A DNA stretch of 47,157 bases from Phenylobacterium deserti (GTDB lineage Bacteria; Pseudomonadota; Alphaproteobacteria; Caulobacterales; Caulobacteraceae), in NCBI GenBank assembly GCA_945883235.1, contig CAMCXF010000025.1, positions 1 through 47,157 on the forward strand. The letters are read 5' to 3'. How positions within the stretch are numbered: position 1 is the stretch's first letter; each line of letters starts with the position of its first letter. This document shows, piece by piece, positions 17,102 through 25,750 of the stretch. Both the position numbers and the translations under genes were made by a program. A model generated the notes under the pieces. That model did no database searches. It worked only from the letters and a program-made list of their open reading frames with translations, and was not told the origin of the DNA.

Positions 17102-17398
17102 ATGATCTCCGGACTGTCCCATCCTGGCGCATCGACCCGCGAACTGGCGTTCGCGGCCACGGACCGTATGCGCGCCCAGGCCCTGCGGTCCGTTCAGCCC
17201 GCCAACCGCACCGTCGAAAGCCGTGACCAGATTCGTGATCAGGTGATGGCCGAGCGCGGCGTGGATCGCGTCACCCTGCTGAGACTTGCCCCGCAGGCCC
17301 GGATCGAGGCCGAGATATCTGTCAATGCCGAGACGGCGCTTCGCGCCCGACAGGCCCGGATTCGCACCACAGGAAACTTCATCGACCTGCGGGTCTGA
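17102..17398 (+). CDS. Small protein, function unknown
   Basis: The 98-residue product is rich in Arg and Ala, predicted mostly helical, and ends in a short hydrophobic FIDLRV. No signal peptide, cysteine cluster or known motif is visible. No clear ribosome-binding site precedes the ATG, which lowers confidence. The gene lies downstream of the SDR hairpin and its stop is 5 nt from the end of a convergent GNAT gene. It could be an orphan or a lineage-specific gene. Confidence 0.5.
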   Translation: MISGLSHPGASTRELAFAATDRMRAQALRSVQPANRTVESRDQIRDQVMAERGVDRVTLLRLAPQARIEAEISVNAETALRARQARIRTTGNFIDLRV

Positions 17399-17403
17399 TA
17401 CAC

Positions 17404-18018
17404 TCAGACCCGGTGCCGCATCCGCCAGTCATCGCGTGTCATTTCCCAATAGATCGAACGGCGGATCGTTGAATCAGGCCGCACGGCATCGCGTTCGCCC
17501 ATCCGGGTGAAGCCGGCCGCATCGATCCCCTTTTGCACCCGGATGTTGTCCATCGCCGCCGTCAGGCACATCAACCGCACGCCCAGGGTTTCGAAAATCC
17601 AGCCGAAACTGTGCGCCATGCCGCGACCGCCCTGCCCCTGATTCTGACGGTCGGCGCGCACGGCACCCGCAAGTTCCGCCGCCGAACGGTCCGGCCAGAC
17701 AGTGATCCGGGAATAGCCGGCGATCTCACCATCCGCGTCCAGGTTGACGATCAGCAAAGCCTCGCCCGCCAGCGCCTGAGCCTGACTCTCTGCCACCCAA
17801 CGCGTGACGCTCTCGGCGGTAATTGGCTTGGGCAAGTCATAGATCGGGCCCGACACCCGCTCATCCGACAAGAGCACCACCAGTCCGCCCACATGATGCA
17901 GGTCAGCTCGCTCGCGTCCTTCGCCCAGGGTCGTCACATCCGCCGTCCGAACTGCTTGCCGGATTGCCTCGGCTTCTTCGGTCGAAACCTCCAGCACGGT
18001 CTTGGGCGGCATGCTCAT
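17404..18018 (-). CDS. GNAT family N-acetyltransferase
   Basis: The 204-residue product has a GNAT-like core: LLIVNLDADGEIAGYSRITVWPD, then ADRQNQGQGGRGMAHSFGWIFETLG (acetyl-CoA loop, about 124-146), followed by CLTAAMDNIRVQKGIDAAGF, the usual Asn-helix-GF end motif. The substrate is unknown. Its ATG overlaps the stop of the upstream GNAT gene by 4 nt, so the two are co-translated. An alternative start two codons later (MPPKTVLEV) cannot be excluded. Confidence 0.82.
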   Translation of the reverse strand: MSMPPKTVLEVSTEEAEAIRQAVRTADVTTLGEGRERADLHHVGGLVVLLSDERVSGPIYDLPKPITAESVTRWVAESQAQALAGEALLIVNLDADGEIAGYSRITVWPDRSAAELAGAVRADRQNQGQGGRGMAHSFGWIFETLGVRLMCLTAAMDNIRVQKGIDAAGFTRMGERDAVRPDSTIRRSIYWEMTRDDWRMRHRV

Positions 18019-18509
18019 GATGTGGCCAGGGTTTCCAACGCCTCACCATCCAGCCGGCGGACTGTCCACTCGGTCTTCGCCGAGGCACCCAGGCTGTCGT
18101 AGAAAGCGATCGAGGGTGCATTCCAGTTCAGCACCGCCCATTCCAGCCGACCAAGATCAGCGTCGACGCAGCGTTGCGCCAACCGACGTAGCAACGCCTT
18201 GCCAGCGCCTACGCCGCGGGCCTCGGTGCGGACAAACAGATCCTCCAGGTAGATCCCTGCCCGGCCTCGAAAGGTCGAGTAATTGTAGAACCAGAGCGCG
18301 AAACCGACAGGCTTGCCCTCGTACTCGGCGATCTCACAGAAGCTGCGCGGGTTTTCGCCGAACAGGTCGCGGCGGATATCGGCTTCGGTCGCCTCGACCT
18401 CGTCCAGCAAGTGCTCGTACTCGGCGAGCTCGCGAATGAAGCTGAGGATCAGCGGCGCATCGGAGACGGTCGCAACCCGAACGACCACCCGATCTGCAAC
18501 AATACTCAT
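18015..18509 (-). CDS. GNAT family N-acetyltransferase, diamine acetyltransferase-like
   Basis: The 164-residue product closely follows the spermidine/spermine (SAT1-like) branch of GNATs: DAPLILSFIRELAEYE at the N-terminus, GFALWFYNYSTFRGRAGIYLEDLFVRTEARGVGAGKALL covering the substrate strand and acetyl-CoA loop (about 68-107), and LNWNAPSIAFYDSLGA near 128-143. It likely acetylates a polyamine-like amine or thialysine (inference). It lies 7 nt after an SDR stop and overlaps the next GNAT by 4 nt. Confidence 0.88.
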   Translation of the reverse strand: MSIVADRVVVRVATVSDAPLILSFIRELAEYEHLLDEVEATEADIRRDLFGENPRSFCEIAEYEGKPVGFALWFYNYSTFRGRAGIYLEDLFVRTEARGVGAGKALLRRLAQRCVDADLGRLEWAVLNWNAPSIAFYDSLGASAKTEWTVRRLDGEALETLATS

Positions 18510-18516
18510 GAGAACC

Positions 18517-19482
18517 TCATAGTCGTACGCCGGTCGTCTCTTCGCTCAGCGCCCACAGCCGCTCCGCGGCCTCGGCGTCCAGTGCATAGGGCATGACGCC
18601 TTCGAACGGATTTGCTTCAGTCCAGGGCAGCGCCTGGGCGCAGTTTTCCAGATAGAGCCCGCCGACACCCTCGAGCTCCGGAGCCACCGCCGCCCAGACG
18701 CTGGTGGCGGCGCCCTGCTCGGTGGATTTGAAGCGGTCGTTGACCTTGCCGGCCTCGTCCATCCAGCCAAAAGTGATCATCTCCTCCCGGCGGAGGTGCC
18801 GCTGCAGCGGCGTCATGATCCCGCCCGGCATCACGGCATTGGCGTTGATACCCAGATCCTCAAACCGCGCATTGAACCCCACCGCGAAGAGGGCATTGGC
18901 GGTCTTTGCCTGGCCGTAGGCAGCCCACTTCTCATAGGGGCGGCTGCGATAGTGCGGGTCGTAGAAATCTACCGGGCTGCGCCGATGGCCGATGGACGAC
19001 AACGACACCACGCGGCTGGCGCGGCCGGCCTCAGAGCCGTTCATCAGTGCCCGGGCCAAAAGGGTGGTCAGCAGGAAGTGGCCGAAGTGATTGGTGCCGA
19101 TCTGCATTTCCAGATCCTGCGCCGTATAGGCCTGCGGACAGGCCATGACGGCGGCATTGTTGATCAGGGCGCTGAGCGGCTTGTCGCCCCAGGCGCTGGC
19201 GAAGGCGGCCACGGTCGGCAGGTCCGACAGATCCAGCAGACCGACAGAAACCCGGCCATCGGCGGTCTTGTTCATGTCCACCGCCGCTGTCGCTCCTGCC
19301 TCGGCATTGCGGACGGCCAGCGTGACGTCCGCCCCTGCCTCGGCCAGCGCGCGGGCGGTCTCTACGCCCAGGCCCGAAGCCCCGCCGGTGACGATCATGG
19401 TTTGACCCGAGAGATCGTGGCCCTGTACGACGTCGCGGGCCGTGGATTTGGTGCCAAAGTCCGAGGTGATGCGGTCGGTCAT
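18517..19482 (-). CDS. Short-chain dehydrogenase, retinol dehydrogenase-like
   Basis: This 321-residue NAD(P)-dependent oxidoreductase has TGGASGLG at 32-39, LINNAAVMACP, the catalytic Ser in VVSLSSIGH and YGQAK as the Tyr-Lys pair. The long form with a C-terminal tail (ALPWTEANPFEGVMPYALDAEAAERLW) is typical of WWOX/retinol-dehydrogenase-like SDRs common in Caulobacterales and sphingomonads. The substrate is unknown. It lies between the MBL hydrolase (48 nt upstream) and two GNAT genes (7 nt downstream), apparently in one transcript. Confidence 0.88.
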   Translation of the reverse strand: MTDRITSDFGTKSTARDVVQGHDLSGQTMIVTGGASGLGVETARALAEAGADVTLAVRNAEAGATAAVDMNKTADGRVSVGLLDLSDLPTVAAFASAWGDKPLSALINNAAVMACPQAYTAQDLEMQIGTNHFGHFLLTTLLARALMNGSEAGRASRVVSLSSIGHRRSPVDFYDPHYRSRPYEKWAAYGQAKTANALFAVGFNARFEDLGINANAVMPGGIMTPLQRHLRREEMITFGWMDEAGKVNDRFKSTEQGAATSVWAAVAPELEGVGGLYLENCAQALPWTEANPFEGVMPYALDAEAAERLWALSEETTGVRL

Positions 19483-19530
19483 GTCAGGTGGCTTTCGAGA
19501 ATTAGTTGTCGCGCTTGGGAGGTTAGCTTT

Positions 19531-20607
19531 TTAGGCCACAGCCCGATACCAGTCGACGCCTGAGGCATCGCGCTCCCGCACCGCCTGACCACGCGCCATC
19601 AGGCAGTTGAGGTGCGCCAGGCTCTCGCCGGTCGCCAGCCCCAGCAGGTTCTGATCGATCTTGCGCCGGAACAGCACCGAGAACACATCCACCACCCGCC
19701 TGGGTTCAGCCAGTAACGCGGCCAGACGCTCCAGCCCTCGCTCATGGCCGCTGATCAGGTGATCGATCCGCGCATGAAGTCCGTGGAACGGCTCGTTGTG
19801 CGCCGGCAGTACCAGTACATCATCCGGTATCTGGGTCTTGAGCCGCGCCAGCGAGGTCAACCAGTCGGTCAGCGGATCACCGTCCGGCTCGGTGGGAAAT
19901 ACCGAGACGTTGGAGGATATCTTCGGCAGCACCTGATCGCCCGAAATCATCAGCTTCAGGTCTGGGCAATAGAGGCAGGCGTGCTCGGGGCTATGGCCGG
20001 AGCCCACCACCACGCGCCAGACGTGATCTCCGATACGGATCTCGTCGCCATCACTGAGACGCCGGAAGCTGTCCGGGAGGGCGTGCAGCCCCCGCCCGAA
20101 ACCGCCGAACCGGGCGCGGTAATTCTCCAGCGCATCCTCATCCCAGCCGGCGCCCTGGAAAAAGCGCAGGGCGTCCTCCGGTGCCTCGCGCCCGGTGTCC
20201 GCCGCCAGCGAGCGGCAAGTGATGTACTCCAGCCGTGTTATCCACAAGTGAGCATCAAACTTGCGTGTCAAATAGCCAGACATCCCGATGTGGTCGGGGT
20301 GCATGTGGGTGACAAAGACGCGCGTCACCGGCTTGCCTTCCAGCGGGCCTTTCAGCACGGCGCGCCAGCCGTTGCGGGTTTCCGCACCGCCGATGCCGGT
20401 GTCGACAATGGCCCAGCCATCGCCTTCGGCAATCGCCCATACATTGATAAATGCCAGCGCTCCACCCAGAGGCATCCGCATCCATTTGACGCCCGGCGCG
20501 ATGTCGACGGCCTCGCCCGTCTGAGGCTTCACCGTCATCGGATAGGTCAGCTTCGGCCTGTGGCTGTCCCACGCCGCCGTCTCTTCGATCCCGTCCCGCA
20601 AGGCCAT
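19531..20607 (-). CDS. Metallo-beta-lactamase-fold hydrolase
   Basis: The 358-residue product (from the ATG at 20607, with AGGA 9 nt upstream; an ATG at 20616 is an alternative) has the binuclear-metal motif THMHPDH in VFVTHMHPDHIGMSGYL, an early Asp in VDTGIGG, a later His in SGHSPEHA and an Asp in ISGDQVLP. This arrangement fits the glyoxalase II/lactonase group with an extra helical C-terminal part. Hydrolysis of a thioester, lactone or ester is likely; the substrate is unknown. It heads the minus-strand run with the SDR and two GNAT genes and is divergent from the serine hydrolase. Confidence 0.87.
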   Translation of the reverse strand: MALRDGIEETAAWDSHRPKLTYPMTVKPQTGEAVDIAPGVKWMRMPLGGALAFINVWAIAEGDGWAIVDTGIGGAETRNGWRAVLKGPLEGKPVTRVFVTHMHPDHIGMSGYLTRKFDAHLWITRLEYITCRSLAADTGREAPEDALRFFQGAGWDEDALENYRARFGGFGRGLHALPDSFRRLSDGDEIRIGDHVWRVVVGSGHSPEHACLYCPDLKLMISGDQVLPKISSNVSVFPTEPDGDPLTDWLTSLARLKTQIPDDVLVLPAHNEPFHGLHARIDHLISGHERGLERLAALLAEPRRVVDVFSVLFRRKIDQNLLGLATGESLAHLNCLMARGQAVRERDASGVDWYRAVA

Positions 20608-20736
20608 GCTCCCCATTCCTGAGCCCCCATTATCGGACTTCGACGCCGATAAGGGCAAACCCCAATGCGCGCGCAGTTGATTGACGCCGCGTCGCAAGCT
20701 CTATGGTCCTGAAAACAGGTACTGGAGGAAGCGGTC

Positions 20737-21891
20737 ATGGCCACCCTGGAACGCCGGATCGATGCGACGCTGGCCGCTCGGCTCGACCCGATCCTCGACG
20801 CAGCACTCGCTGAGACCCGCATTGTTGGCGGGGTGGCACTGGTGGCCCGCCAGGGAAAGCTGACCTACGCACGCGCGGCCGGCCGGGCCGACCGCGAGGC
20901 GGGGCGGGCCATGACGCTCGATGCCATCTTCCGCGCCTCGTCGCTGACCAAGCCCATCGTCACCGCCGCCGCCCTTAGTCTGGTCGAGAGCGAAGTGATC
21001 GGTCTGGATGATCCGGTGATCCGCTGGCTGCCGGACTTTCAGCCCGCGTTCGAAGGTCAGGTCCCGACCATAACGCTCCGCCACCTGCTGACCCACACGG
21101 CGGGCCTCTCGTACGGCTTCATGCAGCCAGGGGACGGCCCCTATCTGAAGCTGGGCGTCTCCGACGGCATGGACCAGCCCGGCCTGGGCTTTGCCGAGGA
21201 ACTGCGCCGGATCAGCGACGCCGGCCTGACTTTCCCGCCCGGCGCGGCCTGGCTCTATTCGGTCGGCATGGATGTCATGGGCGCTGTGATGGAGGCCGCC
21301 ACCGGCCGGACCCTGCCCGAAGTGGTCGCAGAGCGGGTCACCGGCAAACTTGGCATGACCGACACCGGCTTTTCGGTCACCGACCGTGTGCGGTTGGCGG
21401 TGGCCTACGCTGATGGCACCCCGCCCGTGACGATGGGAGCCACCCACACCGTGCCCTTCGCGGAGCTGTCGGGGATACAGTTCGCGCCGGATCGAATCTT
21501 CGACCCAGGCTCGTTCCCGTCCGGTGGCGCGGGCATGGCGTGTTCAGCACCCGACATGCTGGCCTTTCTGGAAGCGATACGAACAGGCGGCGGCCCTGTG
21601 GTCTCGGCGGAAACCGCCAGCGACATGATGACCAACCAGACCGGCACCCACGCCATCGTCACCAGCGGCCCCGGCTGGGGCTTCGGCTTCGGCGGGGCGG
21701 TGATGCTGGACCCGGAGCCAACCGCCCATTACCTGCCGGCCGGGGCCTGGACATGGGCCGGCGTCTATGGCCACAGCTGGTTCGTCGACCCGGCCAGCGA
21801 AACCACCTTCGTCCTGATGACCAACACCTCCACCGAAGGCATGAGCGGCCTGACCTCCCGCGACCTCGCTGCGGCAGTGATGGCGGGGTGA
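20737..21891 (+). CDS. Serine hydrolase of the beta-lactamase/EstB family
   Basis: The 384-residue product has GGAGGA 7 nt before its ATG. The active site shows S69-L-T-K72 (SxxK), Y174-S-V (the YxN position, in LYSVGMD) and a third motif region YGHSW near the C-terminus. There is no signal peptide, so a cytosolic class C-like esterase (EstB type) is more likely than an antibiotic resistance enzyme. A 69-bp gap separates it from the tandem M20 peptidases. Together with the divergent MBL hydrolase it makes a cluster of hydrolases whose shared purpose is not evident. Confidence 0.87.
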   Translation: MATLERRIDATLAARLDPILDAALAETRIVGGVALVARQGKLTYARAAGRADREAGRAMTLDAIFRASSLTKPIVTAAALSLVESEVIGLDDPVIRWLPDFQPAFEGQVPTITLRHLLTHTAGLSYGFMQPGDGPYLKLGVSDGMDQPGLGFAEELRRISDAGLTFPPGAAWLYSVGMDVMGAVMEAATGRTLPEVVAERVTGKLGMTDTGFSVTDRVRLAVAYADGTPPVTMGATHTVPFAELSGIQFAPDRIFDPGSFPSGGAGMACSAPDMLAFLEAIRTGGGPVVSAETASDMMTNQTGTHAIVTSGPGWGFGFGGAVMLDPEPTAHYLPAGAWTWAGVYGHSWFVDPASETTFVLMTNTSTEGMSGLTSRDLAAAVMAG

Positions 21892-21960
21892 CGCAGCACC
21901 CCGCGCTTGTGCTTCGCCCCTCCCCGGTGGAATAACCCCCGCAACAAGGGGAAACTTCAC

Positions 21961-23370
21961 ATGCAGAAGCTCGCCGCCGCGCTTGGGATGTCGTTGATCA
22001 TCGCCACGCCCGCCGCCGCCCAGGCCCAGCAGCCCGGCGAGGCCGGCTTCCGCGCGCTCTACAAGGAACTGGTGGAGACCAACACCACCTTCTCGGCTGG
22101 TGACTGCACCCTGGCTGCCCAGCGCATGGCCGCGCGCCTGAAGACCGCCGGTTTCCCTGACGCCGACTTGACGGTGTTCGTCCCCCCCGGCCGACCCAAG
22201 GATGGTGGCCTCGTAGCCGTCTATCCGGGCAAAGATCCCAAGGCCAAGGCCATCCTGTTGCTGGCCCATATCGACGTGGTTGAAGCAATACGAGAGGACT
22301 GGACCCGGGACCCCTTCACCCTGATCGAGGAAGGTGGCTACTTCTACGGACGCGGCGTTTCCGACGACAAGGCCCAGGGCGCGATCTTTACCGACCTGCT
22401 GATCCGCTTCCGCCAGGAAGGGTTCAAAGGTCGCCGCCCCATCAAGCTGGCGCTCACCTGTGGCGAAGAGGGCGGCGGGCAAGTCAACGGCGCATCCTGG
22501 CTGGTGACCAACAAGCGCGACCTGATCGACGCTGCCTTCGCGTTGAACGAGGGTGCCGGGGTCAATCTGGACGGCTCGGGCAAGCCGATCGCACACACGG
22601 TGCTGGCCGGCGAGAAGTCCACACAGACCTTCAAGCTTGAGGCCACCAATCCGGGCGGGCATTCCTCGCGTCCTGTGCCGGACAACGCCATCTACCACAT
22701 CACCCGCGCCGTCGACCGCATCGCCGCCTACGACTTCCCGGTGATGCTAAATGACACCACCCGCAGCTACTTCACTCAGATGGCGAAGATCTCTGGGGGA
22801 GCGGCCGGCGCGGCCATGACCGCCATCGTCGCCAATCCGGCTGACGCCGCCTCCGCCGCTGCGCTGCGCAAGGACCCCAGCGTCAACGCCATGCTGGGCA
22901 CAACCTGCGTCGCCACAATGCTGCAGGCCGGTCACGCCCAGAACGCCCTGCCCCAGCGGGCTTCGGCCACCATCAACTGCCGGATCTTCCCCGGAGTTTC
23001 AGGAGCAGAGGTCCGGGAGGCCCTGGTCCAGGTGATCGACAACCCGACCGTCTCGGTTTCCACACCGATTGGCCGCCCCGGTGCCGACGCCGGCCCGCCA
23101 CTGACCCCCCAGGTCATGGGCCCGATCCAGAAGGTCTCGGAATCCATTTGGCCCGGCGTGCCAGTGGTGCCCTTTCTGCTGGCCGCGGCTACCGACGGCA
23201 AGGCCCTGATCGCCGGCGGAATACCCACCTACGGCGTCTCCGGCATCGCCTATGAGCCGGACCAGGGCCACATCCACGGTCTGAACGAGCGCATTGGCGT
23301 GAAGTCGCTCTTCGACGCGCGGGAGTTCAGCTATCGACTGGTAAAGATCTACGCGGCCCAGAAAGACTGA
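21961..23370 (+). CDS. Exported M20 family metallopeptidase (intact active site)
   Basis: The 469-residue product has a signal peptide ending near TPAAA-QA (residues 1-21). All M20 di-metal features are visible: H103-I-D105, D135 in RGVSDDK, the catalytic/metal pair E169-E170 in TCGEEGG, E197 in ALNEGAG and the late His in HIHGLNER. The dimerisation domain contains NPGGHSSRPVPDNAIY. It should hydrolyse small peptides or amino-acid conjugates in the periplasm. The next gene begins 6 nt downstream and is a close paralogue, so the pair arose by tandem duplication and is probably co-expressed. Confidence 0.93.
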   Translation: MQKLAAALGMSLIIATPAAAQAQQPGEAGFRALYKELVETNTTFSAGDCTLAAQRMAARLKTAGFPDADLTVFVPPGRPKDGGLVAVYPGKDPKAKAILLLAHIDVVEAIREDWTRDPFTLIEEGGYFYGRGVSDDKAQGAIFTDLLIRFRQEGFKGRRPIKLALTCGEEGGGQVNGASWLVTNKRDLIDAAFALNEGAGVNLDGSGKPIAHTVLAGEKSTQTFKLEATNPGGHSSRPVPDNAIYHITRAVDRIAAYDFPVMLNDTTRSYFTQMAKISGGAAGAAMTAIVANPADAASAAALRKDPSVNAMLGTTCVATMLQAGHAQNALPQRASATINCRIFPGVSGAEVREALVQVIDNPTVSVSTPIGRPGADAGPPLTPQVMGPIQKVSESIWPGVPVVPFLLAAATDGKALIAGGIPTYGVSGIAYEPDQGHIHGLNERIGVKSLFDAREFSYRLVKIYAAQKD

Positions 23371-23375
23371 GCGCC

Positions 23376-24800
23376 ATGAAAACCTTCGCCGCCACGCTCG
23401 CCGTCGCCCTGACCCTCGCAGGTTCCGCCGCCGCTCAACCGCCCCAACCCGGCGAGGTCGCGTTCCGCAGCCTCTACAAGGAGCTGGTTGAGACCAACAC
23501 CACTCTCTCGGCCGGAAGCTGCACCCTGGCCGCCGAACGGATGGCCGCCCGCATGAAGGCGGCCGGGTTCGCCGATAGCGAGCTTACCATCTTCACCGCC
23601 CCGGGCCTGCCCCTGGATGGTGGCCTCGTGGCCATCCTGCCAGGCAGAGACCCCAAGGCCAAGGCGATCCTGTTGCTGGCCCGCCTCGACGTTGTGGAAG
23701 CGAAACGAGAAGATTGGACACGGGACCCCTTCACGCTCATCGAAGATGGTGGCTATTTCTATGGCCGTGGCACGCACGACGACAAGGCCCAGGCCGCCAT
23801 CTGGGTCGACACTCTGATCCGCTACCGTCAGGAAGGCTACACGCCCCGTCGCGCCATCAAGATCGCACTGACCTGCGGCGAAGAGGGCGGCTCAGTCGGT
23901 GCCGTGCGCCTCAATGGTGCCCAGTGGCTGGCGGACAACCGTCGTGATCTGATCGACGCCGAGTTCGGCCTGAACGAGGGTGCCGGCGGCGAACTGGACG
24001 AACAAGCCCGTCCCGTCGCCCACAACGTCCTGGCTGCCGAGAAGGCCCACCGCCAGTTCTTTCTGGAGGCCACCAACCCCGGCGGGCACTCCTCGCGCCC
24101 GGTTCCCGACAATGCCATCTACAGCCTGGCGCGCGCGCTGGACCGGGTCAGCGGATACGCTTTTCCCGTCAGCATGATCGACGCCAATCGCGCCTACTTC
24201 ACGCGCAAGGCCAGGATCGTAGGCGGCGAGACGGGGGCTGCCATGACGGCCATCGTCGCCAATCCACAGGACACGGCCGCCAGCGGACTGCTGAGCCGCG
24301 ACCCCGCCTACAACGCCATGCTACGCACCACCTGCGTCGCCACCCTGCTGGAAGGCGGTCATGCCGTGAACGCGCTGCCCCAGCGGGCGCGCGCGACGCT
24401 CAGCTGCCGCATCGTCCCCGGCCAGACCGTGGAGGAGGTGCGCCAGATGCTCGTGGCGGCCGTCGCCGATCCTGGCATCGCCGTGATCCAGCCACCGGCG
24501 ACCGGATCCCTGGCCGCGCCCATGCCCCTGCCCGAGCGGATCCTGGGACCAATCGAGACGGTCTCCCAACAGATGTGGCCGGGTGTGCCGGTGATCCCCT
24601 TCATGCTGCCCGGTGCCACTGACGCCCGTCGGCTCACCGAGGTCGGCATCCCCACCTACGGCGTGTCAGGCATTTTCAACGATCGCGACGGCGGCGGCGT
24701 GCATGGGTTGAACGAGCGCATCCGGGTCAAATCGCTGATGGACGCCCGCACGTTCAGCTATCGACTCATCAAGCTCTACGCCGACGCCAAAGCCCCTTGA
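23376..24800 (+). CDS. Exported M20 family metallopeptidase paralogue with the first metal-ligand His replaced by Arg
   Basis: The 474-residue product aligns residue for residue with its upstream neighbour through the catalytic region. It has a signal peptide (about 1-20, AGSAAA-QP), D135 in RGTHDDK, E169-E170 in TCGEEGG, the NEGAG glutamate and the late His in GVHGLNER. The first ligand motif, however, reads A-R103-L-D105 instead of A-H-I-D: codon CGC where the paralogue has CAT. His at this position binds a catalytic metal in active M20 enzymes, so the protein may be inactive, use one metal, or act as a partner of the neighbour (inference). Confidence 0.9.
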   Translation: MKTFAATLAVALTLAGSAAAQPPQPGEVAFRSLYKELVETNTTLSAGSCTLAAERMAARMKAAGFADSELTIFTAPGLPLDGGLVAILPGRDPKAKAILLLARLDVVEAKREDWTRDPFTLIEDGGYFYGRGTHDDKAQAAIWVDTLIRYRQEGYTPRRAIKIALTCGEEGGSVGAVRLNGAQWLADNRRDLIDAEFGLNEGAGGELDEQARPVAHNVLAAEKAHRQFFLEATNPGGHSSRPVPDNAIYSLARALDRVSGYAFPVSMIDANRAYFTRKARIVGGETGAAMTAIVANPQDTAASGLLSRDPAYNAMLRTTCVATLLEGGHAVNALPQRARATLSCRIVPGQTVEEVRQMLVAAVADPGIAVIQPPATGSLAAPMPLPERILGPIETVSQQMWPGVPVIPFMLPGATDARRLTEVGIPTYGVSGIFNDRDGGGVHGLNERIRVKSLMDARTFSYRLIKLYADAKAP

Positions 24801-25258
24801 GTACAGTTCGCATCTGGATCGCTGCGGCCCATGACGCGGCGCACCTGAACGGGGGCTGGGCGTTTGTGCGCGCCGGCACGGGTGTCTATGGCGCGGCTGG
24901 CGGGGATCGTCGCACCACGCGGGCACGAACGGCGTTGAGCGGCTTTATCGCATCCCTGAAGGACGTCCCGGAGGAAGCATCCCTTGCCGTCGTGGCTCCC
25001 CGAACCGACGCCATGGTGCTGCATCAGTTCCTGAAGCCGCCGAAGGACGCGCCCACCGAAGACCTCGACCTGCGCGCGACCCTCGCCGGAGCCCTGAACG
25101 GTCGAACCTGGACGCTGGCTTTGGGCGACCCCGACGCGTTGACCCCATTCACCTTCGCGGTCGCCTGGGCCGACATGGCGAGCGAAAAGGCCAAGCTCGG
25201 TGGCGCGTTTGTGGCGGCGATCCCGAAGACCAACCTAGCGAAAGCGAAAGGGCTATAG
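24797..25258 (+). CDS. RNase H-like fold protein without the catalytic acids (tentative)
   Basis: The 153-residue product starts at a TTG that overlaps the stop of the M20 gene (TTGA). Its first half can be laid on RNase HI: VRIWIAAAHDAA for the first strand, GGWAFVRAG for the GGYGAIL-type strand, GGDRRTTRARTALSGFIASLKDVP for the TTNNRMEL...AL segment, and LAVVAPRTDAM for the third acidic strand. The positions of the catalytic acids (Asp10, Glu48, Asp70 in E. coli) appear to be Ala, Ala and a non-acidic residue. This is inference from pattern only. It could be a nucleic-acid- or protein-binding relic domain, or an unrelated protein. Confidence 0.55.
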   Translation: MSTVRIWIAAAHDAAHLNGGWAFVRAGTGVYGAAGGDRRTTRARTALSGFIASLKDVPEEASLAVVAPRTDAMVLHQFLKPPKDAPTEDLDLRATLAGALNGRTWTLALGDPDALTPFTFAVAWADMASEKAKLGGAFVAAIPKTNLAKAKGL

Positions 25259-25354
25259 GCGTCGAACCGGAATCCAATCGAAAGAAATATTATTCATTTT
25301 CGTGAACTCTGACGGCACCTGGGCTGTCCAGGCTGACCGAAGGACAAGACACTG

Positions 25355-25747
25355 ATGAGCCGGGTCACCGTTTCCAAACGAACCGCCAGCGACCACTTCG
25401 AGCCGGACGAAGACATCGATCCCAAGGCGCAGCGACAGTTGCGCGGCCACCTTGAGCAGATTGACTATGCAGCTTACGCCGCCAACCGGCGGGTATTGAG
25501 CAGCACCGTCGTCAGTATTGACGCCGAGAAACTCCAGAAGCTGGCGGCCGCCGCCGCGCTGGCGCGAACCCGGTGGGTAGTGGCCGGTCTGGCCGTCGCC
25601 GAAGCAGACCCGTTCCCCAACACGCAGCAGATCAAGACACTGGCCGATTTGCGGGAAGCCTATGCGGAGTTGACCGAAGTCTATGAGGGGCTGCGCCGGA
25701 TGGTGGAGCGCGGATATCTCTCCTACGTCGGACCTGAGGCGGCCTGA
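25355..25747 (+). CDS. Protein of unknown function
   Basis: The 130-residue soluble protein has an acidic N-terminal stretch (FEPDEDIDPKAQRQL), a central alanine-rich helical part (EKLQKLAAAAALARTRW) and a C-terminal helix pair (LREAYAELTEVYEGLRRMVERGYL). No signal peptide or known motif is seen. AAGGA lies 9 nt before the ATG. An AT-rich tract around 25280-25305 upstream may hold its own promoter. It is convergent with the thiolase gene, only 3 nt apart. Confidence 0.7.
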   Translation: MSRVTVSKRTASDHFEPDEDIDPKAQRQLRGHLEQIDYAAYAANRRVLSSTVVSIDAEKLQKLAAAAALARTRWVVAGLAVAEADPFPNTQQIKTLADLREAYAELTEVYEGLRRMVERGYLSYVGPEAA

Positions 25748-25750
25748 GAC

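Noticed and set aside
20737..21891. Antibiotic-resistance beta-lactamase
   Set aside because: There is no signal peptide and the third motif is not KTG; the EstB-type esterase group fits better.
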